A stretch of 22,853 nucleotides of DNA from Synergistaceae bacterium (GTDB lineage: Bacteria > Synergistota > Synergistia > Synergistales > Aminobacteriaceae): positions 1 to 22,853 of the forward strand of contig JAISSA010000072.1 of assembly GCA_031273365.1 (NCBI GenBank), in the 5' to 3' direction. Shown in pieces: positions 14,460-21,332 of this stretch (the stretch's first letter is position 1; each line of letters begins with the position of its first letter). The notes under the pieces are model-generated. The model worked only from the letters and a program-made list of their open reading frames with translations, was not told the DNA's origin and made no database searches. Made by a program: the position numbers and the translations under genes.

Positions 14460-15308
14460 TCAGATTTTATAGTTGTCCAGTATGTCCATGAGGCCGTATT
14501 GCAGCAGTATTGCCTCCAGTCGTTCCTGCGTCATCGGCTTCGGGATGACGAAATGCGTGTTTTCGTCGATGCGCTTCGCCAGCTTCCTGTACTCTTCCGC
14601 CTGAGACGAGTCCGGCTTGAATTCGAGCACCGTTTTTCTTCGAATTTCGGCGTGCTGCACGATGTTGTCCCGCGGGACGAAGTAGATGAGCTGTGTTCCG
14701 AGCTCCTCCGAAAAGGCGCGCAACAGCTCTATCTCCCGATCGACGTTCCTGCTGTTGCAGATGATTCCGCCCAGCCTCACGCCGCCCTTCAGCGCGTACC
14801 GCTGTATCCCCTTCGCGATGTTGTTGGCGGCGTAAAGGGCCATCATTTCTCCGCTGGCCACGATGTAAATTTCCTTTGCCTTGCCCTCCCGGATCGGCAT
14901 CGCGAATCCGCCGCAGACGACGTCGCCCAGCACGTCGTAGAAGACGAAATTCAACTCTTCGGTGTAGGCGCCGAGCCTCTCCAGCAACCCGATGGAGGTA
15001 ATGATTCCGCGCCCCGCGCATCCCACGCCCGGCTCCGGGCCGCCGGACTCGACGCATTTGATGCCCTGATACCCGACTTTCATGATGCTTTCCAGCGTTA
15101 CGTTGTCCCCTGTTTCTCTCATGGAGTCGAGAACCGTCCTCTGCGCAAGGCTGCCCAGCAAAAGCCTCGTGGAGTCCGCCTTGGGGTCGCACCCCACGAC
15201 GAGCACCTTCCTGCCGAGCTCCGTCAGTCCTGCCGTAAGATTCTGCGTTGTCGTCGATTTTCCGATTCCACCCTTACCGTAAATTGCGATTTGCCTTATC
15301 TCAGCCAT
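14460..15308 (-). CDS. nifH: NifH-type nitrogenase reductase (Fe protein)
   Basis: 282-residue ATP-dependent electron donor for NifDK-type partners; the symbol is used at family level. The P-loop GKGGIGKST is at 11-19 and DPKADSTRL lies at switch I. The two [4Fe-4S] ligands Cys97 (Gly-Val-Gly-Cys-Ala-Gly-Arg-Gly) and Cys132 (Asp-Val-Val-Cys-Gly-Gly-Phe) have the same numbers as in Azotobacter NifH. Arg100, the ADP-ribosylation site in regulated Fe proteins, is present. It is the only Fe protein in the window, so it presumably serves both NifDK-like pairs. RBS GGAGA lies 10-11 bases before the ATG. BchL/ChlL is unlikely from context; a MarH-like role fits better. Confidence 0.9.
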   Translation of the reverse strand: MAEIRQIAIYGKGGIGKSTTTQNLTAGLTELGRKVLVVGCDPKADSTRLLLGSLAQRTVLDSMRETGDNVTLESIMKVGYQGIKCVESGGPEPGVGCAGRGIITSIGLLERLGAYTEELNFVFYDVLGDVVCGGFAMPIREGKAKEIYIVASGEMMALYAANNIAKGIQRYALKGGVRLGGIICNSRNVDREIELLRAFSEELGTQLIYFVPRDNIVQHAEIRRKTVLEFKPDSSQAEEYRKLAKRIDENTHFVIPKPMTQERLEAILLQYGLMDILDNYKI

Positions 15309-15353
15309 TTCATATCAGTTCTCCAGACCTGTGAGGTTCAAAAATATACAAAA

Positions 15354-16166
15354 TTACCCGTCCACGCCGACTTTTTCCCTCCACTGGAAAAGATGTTTTT
15401 CGAGGGCGATCAGGGAGTAACTGATCAAAAGCCCAAGGACGGCCATGACGACGATCATGGAGTACATCTCCGGAACGCGGATTTGTCCCTCGAAGTAATG
15501 GATGGCGAATCCCAGCCCCTTATTGGCGCCCAGCATTTCGGCCGCGATGAGGACAAGCACCGAGGACGTGGCGCTGACCCGAATGCCCGTCACGATCGAC
15601 GGCATCGCCCCGGGCAGGATGACCTTCGCGAAAAGCATGACCCCAGGCGTGGCCATGGCGCGAGCCGCCTTGACCAGCTGCGGGTCTATGCTTTTTACGC
15701 CCGCGATGGTGTTCAGCAAAAGCGTCCAGAGCGATCCCCAAAAAATGAGCGCGATCTTTGAAAACTCCCCGATGCCGAAGAGCAGCATAAAAACAGGCAG
15801 CAGAGCGAGGACGGAAAGGTTTCTGAAAACCTGGATCAGCGGGTCGATAAAATACTCGAATCTCCTGAACCAGCCGATAACGAGCCCGGAGGGTATCCCG
15901 AAGAGCATACCCAGGCAGAACCCGGTCAGCGACCTCTGCGCGCTGATGATGAAATGTTTCGCCAGTTCGCCCGTGACGGCCAGCCTGTACAGCGAGCGGA
16001 TCACCTTCGAAAAGGGCGGCAGGAAAACCGGATTGACCAGCCCCAGGCGGGATATGAGCTCCCAGGCCAGGAGAAAAATGAAGACCGCCAGCATCCGGTA
16101 AAGGCAAAAAGCCGCACCACTCAGGCATTTATTCACGTACCCCCACAATTTTTCAAATTTTTTCAC
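15354..16166 (-). CDS. SsuC/TauC/NrtB-type ABC transporter permease
   Basis: 270-residue inner-membrane permease of the nitrate/sulfonate/taurine importer family, with about six hydrophobic segments. The EAA-type loop (AARAMATPGVMLFAKVILPGA) contacts the ATPase. Partners are the two binding proteins upstream and the ATPase at 8574-9536. I prefer the GTG at 16166, preceded by GGAAGGAGG and GAGGGAG. An ATG at 16214 extends the frame by 16 residues but lacks an RBS and sits at the foot of a structured leader. A single permease gene serves two binding proteins, so a homodimeric channel is expected. Confidence 0.87.
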   Translation of the reverse strand: MKKFEKLWGYVNKCLSGAAFCLYRMLAVFIFLLAWELISRLGLVNPVFLPPFSKVIRSLYRLAVTGELAKHFIISAQRSLTGFCLGMLFGIPSGLVIGWFRRFEYFIDPLIQVFRNLSVLALLPVFMLLFGIGEFSKIALIFWGSLWTLLLNTIAGVKSIDPQLVKAARAMATPGVMLFAKVILPGAMPSIVTGIRVSATSSVLVLIAAEMLGANKGLGFAIHYFEGQIRVPEMYSMIVVMAVLGLLISYSLIALEKHLFQWREKVGVDG

Positions 16167-16238
16167 TATCTCCCTCAACCTCCTTCCCCAATGAATCAGG
16201 ATAATGACTGACATGACTATACCGTTGCTTCAGGTAAA

Positions 16239-16334
16239 GGCCGGGAGGGTACTTCCCCTCCACTGCGACCCGAAGCCGTTTGCCACTGAAAAGAGGGTGG
16301 CGGCTCTCCGTTCCGGTGAAGCACCCTCCCGACC
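16239..16334 (-). promoter_or_regulatory. Long RNA hairpin between binding-protein and permease genes
   Basis: Seventeen-base arms at 16239-16255 and 16318-16334 pair fully in minus-strand RNA, using two G-U pairs. In plus-strand RNA the same positions would be C-A mismatches. This suggests that the structure is maintained in the operon transcript. The interior holds a second stem (GCCG/CGGC plus CCAC/GTGG). It may protect the abundant binding-protein mRNA or tune permease expression. It does not match a riboswitch I recognise. A palindrome, TAGTCATTATGACTA, lies close by at about 16347-16361. Confidence 0.55.
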
Positions 16335-16371
16335 TGGGGCCGCTTGATAGTCATAATGACTAAAACAGCAG

Positions 16372-16429
16372 GATTCGGTTCGCCGCGGGGCGAAGAGGTT
16401 TTCCCTCCCCCCGTCCCGCGGCACGAATC
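16372..16429 (-). terminator. Post-binding-protein hairpin, possible attenuator or stabiliser
   Basis: Starts 15 bases after the stop of binding protein 1 on the minus strand. The outer stem GATTCG/CGAATC (16372-16377, 16424-16429) encloses GCCGCGGG/CCCGCGGC (16382-16389, 16415-16422) with a further inner stem. The trailing sequence has only four U, so it is a poor terminator. It more likely blocks 3' exonucleases and keeps the binding-protein mRNA abundant. Confidence 0.45.
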
Positions 16430-16443
16430 GAGCCGGTTCGGGA

Positions 16444-17424
16444 TTACTGCCCGGGCGCGAACTCGTTCGTGTAGATCTCCTCCGGAGCGATGTCGCCGTG
16501 CTCCCAATAGCCGAGAGCTTCGCTGAGTTCAAACCACAGTTCGATATCTTCCTTTACGAAGCCCGGCGTCTCCGCGTACCAGCGTCCATCCCACTCGACG
16601 CTCACCTTCTCCGGGTCGTGGCCGAGCGCTTTGCTCACCAGCGGGACCGCCTCGTCCATGTGCGCGTCGATCCACTTTCTTGCCTTGTACATGGCTCGGG
16701 CAAAGGCTCTCAGTTTATCGGGATGCTCCCTTATGAAGTCCTCGGAAAAGGCTCGAACGGAGAGCCCCGCCGCCGAGCTTTTGAAAATATCCCAGGAGGT
16801 CGCGATCTGTCTGTTGCCGCCCGCCTGGATGGCCAGGCTGCCGAAGGGCGGGTGGGAGGTGGTCAGGTCGATCAAACCCTGCGTCAAACTCTGTTCCGCC
16901 TGGCCGCCTCTCGCCAGAACCACCCATTCGACGTCCCCTTTTATGCCTTTTCTGTCCAGGTGAGTTTTCAGATAACCCTCGTAGCAGGAGCCATAATTCC
17001 CAATCGCGACCTTTTTGCCCACGATGTCGTCGAGCGATTTGATCGGGCCGTTCTCCCTCGCGATATACCGCACGTGGGGATAGTCGGGGTGATCCACCAT
17101 GCCGGGGACCACGGCCTTTACCTTAATCCCCGCGAGCCTCGCCTTGGCGACCTGGTCTGGGTGCCCGTCCGCCACGTCGATCAGGCCCTGCCCCAGCATC
17201 TGATACTTGTTCAGCCCCTCCACAAGGCCAAGGAACTCGATCTTGAGGCCCTCTTCCTCATAAAAACCCAGCAGGTCGGCCACGTGGAACTCGTTGAACA
17301 CGGTCTGAGCGCTCGACCGTATGAGGAACAGGTCCGCGCCCCCGGCGGGGCGGGAGTCTGCCGCAACCAGCAGCGCGATGCCTGTTATTGCAGCAATGAA
17401 ACTTTTTTTAAAACTTATGCGCAT
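16444..17424 (-). CDS. SsuA/NMT1-type ABC substrate-binding protein (copy 1)
   Basis: 326-residue exported binding protein of the nitrate/sulfonate/taurine (NMT1/THI5-like) family. The N-terminal signal peptide (basic start, hydrophobic core about 9-22) ends near Ala-Gly-Gly-Ala, with no lipobox Cys, so it is soluble in the periplasm or released by signal peptidase I. The family pattern of N-terminal Asp-Leu-Leu-Gly-Phe-Tyr-Glu-Glu-Glu-Gly, central GPIKSLDDIVGKKVAIGNYG and WVVLARGGQ is clear. RBS GGAGA lies about six bases before the ATG. It is paralogous to copy 2, with strongly conserved hinge motifs but different residues at several likely ligand contacts. The ligand is unknown; an organosulfur compound is inferred from the operon. 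Confidence 0.88.
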   Translation of the reverse strand: MRISFKKSFIAAITGIALLVAADSRPAGGADLFLIRSSAQTVFNEFHVADLLGFYEEEGLKIEFLGLVEGLNKYQMLGQGLIDVADGHPDQVAKARLAGIKVKAVVPGMVDHPDYPHVRYIARENGPIKSLDDIVGKKVAIGNYGSCYEGYLKTHLDRKGIKGDVEWVVLARGGQAEQSLTQGLIDLTTSHPPFGSLAIQAGGNRQIATSWDIFKSSAAGLSVRAFSEDFIREHPDKLRAFARAMYKARKWIDAHMDEAVPLVSKALGHDPEKVSVEWDGRWYAETPGFVKEDIELWFELSEALGYWEHGDIAPEEIYTNEFAPGQ

Positions 17425-17455
17425 GATACCGTCTCCTTATTCAGATTATTTCAGA

Positions 17456-18433
17456 TTATTCTCTGGCGGGGTCGAACTCGTTTGTAAAGACCTCTTCCGG
17501 CCTGATGTCGCCATGATTCCAGTATTCGAGGCTCTCGCTGATCTCGAACCACAGCTCTATGTCCTCTTTTTTGATGCCCGGTTCTTCGCTGAACCAGAAC
17601 GTGTCCAGCTCGACGTTGACCTGCGCGGGGTCGAGGCCAAGGGCTTTGCTGACCAGCGGGATCGCCTCGTTCGGGTTCTCGTTGATCCACTTTCTCGTTT
17701 TGTACATGGCTCGCGTGAAAGCCCTGACCTTCTCCGGGTGCGCCGCCAGAAAGTCCTCGTGGAGCGCTCGGATGGAGAGCCCGGCCCCGGGGCTGTTGTA
17801 GAGGTCCCACGTGCTTGCGATCTGCCTGCTGCCTCCCGCGTTGACGACAAGACTGGCAAAGGGGGGATGGGTGGTGGATAAATCTATCAAACCCTGCGAC
17901 AGAGCCTGTTCCATCTGACCGGCCTTCGGAAGCACCACCCATTCGACGTCGCCCTCGATTCCCTTTTTCTTCAGGTAGGCTTTCAGGTAACCGTCGTTGC
18001 AGGCCGCATAGTTGCTGATCCCGACTTTTTTGCCCACAATGTCGTCAAGCGATTTGATCGGACCGTCTTCTCTGGCGTAATAACGCACATGGGGAAGTTT
18101 GGGGTGATCCACCATGCCGGGCAGCACCGCTTTTACTCTTATGCCCGCAAGCCTTGCCTGGGTCAGCTTGTCCGTGTGTCCATCCGTCACGTCGATCAGG
18201 CCCTGTTCCAGCATCTGATAAACACTGAGGCCCTCCAGCAGGCCTATAAATTCGGCTTTGATCCCTTCTTCTGCATAAAACCCCTTTAAGTCCGCCGCTG
18301 TGAACTCGTTGAACCCTGTCTTAAGCGGCACTCGTATCACAAACAGGTCCTCGCCCCGGGCGGAGCTGGAGCCCCCCGTAACCAGCAGCAGCGCGCTTAT
18401 TATTGCCATCACGCTTTTCTTTAAATTTTGCAC
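17456..18433 (-). CDS. SsuA/NMT1-type ABC substrate-binding protein (copy 2)
   Basis: 325-residue paralogue of the neighbouring binding protein, 31 bases upstream. The likely start is the GTG at 18433, with GAGGAGG eight bases before it. This gives a normal signal peptide (Lys-Lys, then a hydrophobic core and Ala-Arg-Gly) and the same length as copy 1. An ATG 19 codons earlier would add a charged segment before the signal and has no RBS. Shared motifs are GPIKSLDDIVGKKVGISNYA and WVVLPKAGQ. Two binding proteins on one permease suggest two related ligands. Short direct repeats of TTCAGATTATT separate the two genes. Confidence 0.88.
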   Translation of the reverse strand: MQNLKKSVMAIISALLLVTGGSSSARGEDLFVIRVPLKTGFNEFTAADLKGFYAEEGIKAEFIGLLEGLSVYQMLEQGLIDVTDGHTDKLTQARLAGIRVKAVLPGMVDHPKLPHVRYYAREDGPIKSLDDIVGKKVGISNYAACNDGYLKAYLKKKGIEGDVEWVVLPKAGQMEQALSQGLIDLSTTHPPFASLVVNAGGSRQIASTWDLYNSPGAGLSIRALHEDFLAAHPEKVRAFTRAMYKTRKWINENPNEAIPLVSKALGLDPAQVNVELDTFWFSEEPGIKKEDIELWFEISESLEYWNHGDIRPEEVFTNEFDPARE

Positions 18434-18511
18434 TTCCTGCACCTCCTCAATTCCTGACAATACTTCCCATTTGAGCAAAAAGCTTTTCATCCAAACATCT
18501 ACACAACATCT

Positions 18512-19186
18512 TTACCCCCCTCCTTCCGTCAATTTCCCCGAATCCATGGAAAAATGTCTGCTGTTATGGCGGACGACGTCCGCGTCGTGCGTGACCACGA
18601 GGACGGCGACGCCGTCTCCTGCAACCTGGGTGAACAGATTCATGACGTCCTCCGTGGTCTGCCGGTCCAGGTCCCCGGTGGGCTCGTCCGCGATCAACAG
18701 CTGCGGAGCGTTGACGAGGCTGCGCGCGATCGCGACCCTCCTGACCTCTCCCCCGGAAAGCTGCGCCGGGTAAGATTTTTCCAGGTGAGGAATTCCCACC
18801 TGCTCCATCAGGCGGCGCGCCCTGTCCGTCGGGTTTCCCTCTCTTTTGTATAAATAAAACGGGAGCCTGATGTTGTCCAGGACCGAAAAATTTGCGAGAA
18901 CGCTGTGTCCCTGAGGGATATACCCGATCCGCGTATTTCGCAAAAACGACAGTTCATCGTCGTCCAGTTTCGACAGCTCGCGGCCGTCGAACGCGATGCT
19001 GCCGGAGGTTGGCTTCAGCAACCCGGCCGCCATGTTGAGAAGGGTACTTTTCCCGCTTCCCGACCGACCGGTGACGCAGACGAATTCTCCTTTGTCGACG
19101 GATACGCTTACGCCGTCGACGGCGGCGAAGGGGCTGCCCTGACGCAGATATTCCTTTTTCAAATCCCGCAGCTCCAGAAGCATCAT
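18512..19186 (-). CDS. LolD/MacB-type ABC transporter ATPase
   Basis: 224-residue ATPase of the lipoprotein-release/macrolide-export group. Walker A GRSGSGKST (40-48), Q-loop near 92, signature LSGGE (143-147), Walker B LLIADEPTGDLD (163-174) and H-loop His200 are all seen. ATG 19186 overlaps the stop of the upstream permease (ATGA), so the two are translationally coupled and form one exporter. The open frame extends far upstream, but that part is a shadow of the permease. Transporters of this type usually act on envelope substrates rather than importing nutrients, and their role in this operon is unclear. Confidence 0.9.
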   Translation of the reverse strand: MMLLELRDLKKEYLRQGSPFAAVDGVSVSVDKGEFVCVTGRSGSGKSTLLNMAAGLLKPTSGSIAFDGRELSKLDDDELSFLRNTRIGYIPQGHSVLANFSVLDNIRLPFYLYKREGNPTDRARRLMEQVGIPHLEKSYPAQLSGGEVRRVAIARSLVNAPQLLIADEPTGDLDRQTTEDVMNLFTQVAGDGVAVLVVTHDADVVRHNSRHFSMDSGKLTEGGG

Positions 19187-20394
19187 TCGCCCTCTCTCAG
19201 AATGGCGGAGGTCGCCAGTTTCCCGATGACGGCCGCGGAATAAGACGACGCCAGCGCCCCCGTCAAAAGGGAAACCGTCAGGCTGAGTCCCAGAAGGAGC
19301 GCGATTGTCCCGGCGGAGGGCTGCAAACTGGGCATGTCCACCGTCAGGCGAATCAGCGGGGCGAACGAAAACGCGAGAAGGCAAAGAAGCGCGATGCCGA
19401 CCAGAGCGCCCCCCAGGCTGATGACGGCCGACTCTGACAAAACGATGTGAACGAGCTTTTTCCGCGTGCTGCCGAGCGCCCTGTAAATTCCGAATTCCCT
19501 CTTTCGCTCGTTCAGGGTGACGGCGAACAGAATGGCGAGGACGCCGACGGCGAGCGCCCATAAAATCAGCGCCAGGGCCGCGATGAAGGTCAGAAGGGCG
19601 TTCAGCCCTCTGGTGACGTTGCTGATGAGGCTTTTGGTCAGAATCACCTCTGCCCCCTCTTCGCGAAACCTGTTGCGGATGTTTCTGGAGAACGCGGACG
19701 GATCGACGCCTTCCGCGAGGTCGACGGTGATGACCGAGACGGCGCGCTCCGCGTCCGCAACCTGAGCCCCGCCGTACCGGATGCATTCTTTCAGGGTGTC
19801 TCTGGCGGTCTTCATATTAAAAAACACGGTGGTGTCAAACCCCATTCCCGTCCTTTCGAGCTGCGCCCTGACCCGATAGTCCGTGGAAAAAAAGCGCAGT
19901 TTGGTTCCCGCTTTCGCGTCGATGCTGCTCCCGATCACAATTTCTCCGTCCTGCAGGCCCTCCGAAAGCTGACCTTTGAGCCACGGCGCGATCACGAAGT
20001 CGCTCTCGGGAGCGTAACCGATCAACTGGACCGGGAACGCGCAGTGGGCGGAGTCCATCGTGGCGATGAAAAGCTGCGGCGACGCCTGGGCAACCCCCTT
20101 CGCCCGCATCAGCTTTTGGGCAACCTCTCCGTCCAGGTAAAAAGCGCTGGGCTCTCCCCTGAGCAACGCCCCCTCCACCCTGCGCTCGTAGCCTCCGGGG
20201 ACCAGCAGCGCGTCCGCGCCGAGACGCCGGGACATGCTGGATATCCCGTTCAGCAGGCTGACGGCCAGCAGCGACCCCCCGGAAAGCACAAAGGCAAGCA
20301 ACGCGACGAACGCCGTCATGCAAAAGGTCCGGAAGGGTTTGCGCCTCAAATTTTCCAGAGCGATATCGAACGATGAAAAGGTATGTTCACGCAT
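19183..20394 (-). CDS. MacB/FtsX-type ABC transporter permease
   Basis: 403-residue membrane protein with the MacB/FtsX layout: one N-terminal transmembrane helix (about 25-47), a large extracytoplasmic domain (about 50-260), then three helices in the C-terminal 140 residues around the typical ERKREFGIYRALGSTRKKL coupling segment. It pairs with the ATPase at 18512-19186 (four-base overlap) and itself overlaps the upstream DUF4418 gene by eight bases. Substrate unknown. Such pairs move lipoproteins, peptides or other hydrophobic compounds, or work as mechanotransmitters. Confidence 0.87.
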   Translation of the reverse strand: MREHTFSSFDIALENLRRKPFRTFCMTAFVALLAFVLSGGSLLAVSLLNGISSMSRRLGADALLVPGGYERRVEGALLRGEPSAFYLDGEVAQKLMRAKGVAQASPQLFIATMDSAHCAFPVQLIGYAPESDFVIAPWLKGQLSEGLQDGEIVIGSSIDAKAGTKLRFFSTDYRVRAQLERTGMGFDTTVFFNMKTARDTLKECIRYGGAQVADAERAVSVITVDLAEGVDPSAFSRNIRNRFREEGAEVILTKSLISNVTRGLNALLTFIAALALILWALAVGVLAILFAVTLNERKREFGIYRALGSTRKKLVHIVLSESAVISLGGALVGIALLCLLAFSFAPLIRLTVDMPSLQPSAGTIALLLGLSLTVSLLTGALASSYSAAVIGKLATSAILREGE

Positions 20395-20809
20395 TGCCGG
20401 GTATGTCAGGCGCTTTGTAAAATTTATAAAGATAAAGCGCGTTGACGACGGCGAGCAACGCGGTCCCGAGGCCGATCACGTTCAACGCCGGCAGGGTCGC
20501 GAGGCGGCAGTTCATATGCGGGTGATCGCAGACCCCGATCAGGACGCCGGGAAGCAGGGCGGCCAGAATGCCCTCCAGGGTCAGAGCGACGCTCAGTCCG
20601 AGGCGGACGCGGGGATCTCCGAACAGCAGATACGCGACGCCGAGAAGGGCGATGACCCCGCCGACCCCAATTTCAGCCCGCGCGGTCCAAAAGCATTGAG
20701 TTATGCCGCTGTGCGTCTGGTCGCAGACCTTAAAGAGGTATTGCGGCCCGAGGGCGATCAAACCTCCCGAAATAAGCGCCGCAAATCCAGCCAATATCCG
20801 ATTTTTCAT
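20387..20809 (-). CDS. DUF4418 four-helix membrane protein
   Basis: 140 residues with four predicted membrane helices. Conserved cysteines come in two loop pairs: Val-Cys29-Asp and Gln-Cys39-Phe-Trp-Thr in the first, Val-Cys-Asp-His-Pro-His-Met-Asn-Cys in the second. This matches the DUF4418 pattern as I remember it. Function unknown. It overlaps the MacB-type permease gene by eight bases, and together with that ABC pair probably forms one membrane unit. The His/Cys-rich second loop could bind metal or a thiol. RBS GGAGG lies seven bases before the ATG. Confidence 0.75.
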   Translation of the reverse strand: MKNRILAGFAALISGGLIALGPQYLFKVCDQTHSGITQCFWTARAEIGVGGVIALLGVAYLLFGDPRVRLGLSVALTLEGILAALLPGVLIGVCDHPHMNCRLATLPALNVIGLGTALLAVVNALYLYKFYKAPDIPGNA

Positions 20810-20823
20810 GAAAATTCCTCCAC

Positions 20824-20886
20824 TCTGTTTTTCTAATCTGTTTTTCTGACTTTACTTTTTACGGGCTCTCCATTTTTACGGGCTCT
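20824..20886. repeat. Short direct repeats in an intergenic gap
   Basis: Two copies of TCTGTTTTTCT (20824-20834, 20837-20847) and two of TTTTTACGGGCTCT (20856-20869, 20873-20886). They lie between the NifX-like gene and the DUF4418 gene. No gene or terminator is seen in this 115-base gap. The function is unknown, possibly just slippage duplications. Confidence 0.55.
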
Positions 20887-20924
20887 TCAAGCGGCAGGGC
20901 CCTCGACAGGCGAAGGGGCGCTTT

Positions 20925-21314
20925 TCAGCCCCGGCAACCTGCGCAACCGCCGGGCCTGCAGGCAGTCGTCGCCAGGTTCCCGCAGAGCGCCAGGTTTTTG
21001 AGCAGCCCCTGACGCCGGATATAGTTTTGCAGGGTCTTTTGCACGTTTCCCGGCAGCGCGTATCCCGTCATGCCGGACGCGGCCAGCGCCTCCACGGCGT
21101 GGGGACCGATTTGCGCGCACAGGACGTACGACACGTCCGAGAGGAGCTGCACCGCCGCCTGCAGCCGATCCTGTCCGGCGACGTCGGATGGCAGGCAGCG
21201 GCGTTCTTCCTGCGTGACGCCGCCCTCCCCGATCTCGTAAACATAAAACTGTTCGGCGCGCCCGAAATGTTGATCGATATTGACTCCATCAGTGCTGGCC
21301 ATAGCTATTTTCAT
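20925..21314 (-). CDS. NifX/NafY-family FeMo-cofactor-binding protein
   Basis: 129-residue protein of the dinitrogenase iron-molybdenum-cofactor family (PF02579 type). Family features are the Met-Lys-Ile-Ala-Met-Ala-Ser start, IDQHFGRAEQFYVYEI near 13-28, and a conserved strand followed by Gly-Pro-His-Ala-Val-Glu-Ala-Leu. The C-terminal tail is rich in Gly and Cys (Cys-Arg-Pro-Gly-Gly-Cys-Ala-Gly-Cys), a likely metal or cluster site. In Azotobacter NifB, a domain of this type is fused to the radical SAM part; here it follows nifB as a separate gene after 18 bases. It probably carries the NifB product (NifB-co/L-cluster) to the NifDK-like proteins. The start is ATG 21314; a GTG one codon earlier is possible. 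Confidence 0.82.
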   Translation of the reverse strand: MKIAMASTDGVNIDQHFGRAEQFYVYEIGEGGVTQEERRCLPSDVAGQDRLQAAVQLLSDVSYVLCAQIGPHAVEALAASGMTGYALPGNVQKTLQNYIRRQGLLKNLALCGNLATTACRPGGCAGCRG

Positions 21315-21332
21315 CACTTGTCACCCGCTCGA

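Noticed and set aside
5694..15308. Canonical nitrogen-fixation operon
   Set aside because: No nifE, nifN or nifV; His195/Gln191 equivalents are replaced in both NifD-like proteins; cysK and an organosulfur-type importer are embedded.
5694..15308. Chlorophyll or F430 biosynthesis reductase (BchLNB, CfbCD)
   Set aside because: No tetrapyrrole genes nearby. CfbD is a single subunit, whereas here D/K pairs occur with NifB. BchNB do not use NifB cofactors.
16239..16334. Cobalamin or SAM riboswitch
   Set aside because: I looked for conserved boxes of both classes and did not see them. Only the long stem is well supported.
16498..17487. 329-codon plus-strand frame
   Set aside because: Antisense to binding protein 1. 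It mirrors the frame over binding protein 2, as expected for shadows of paralogues.
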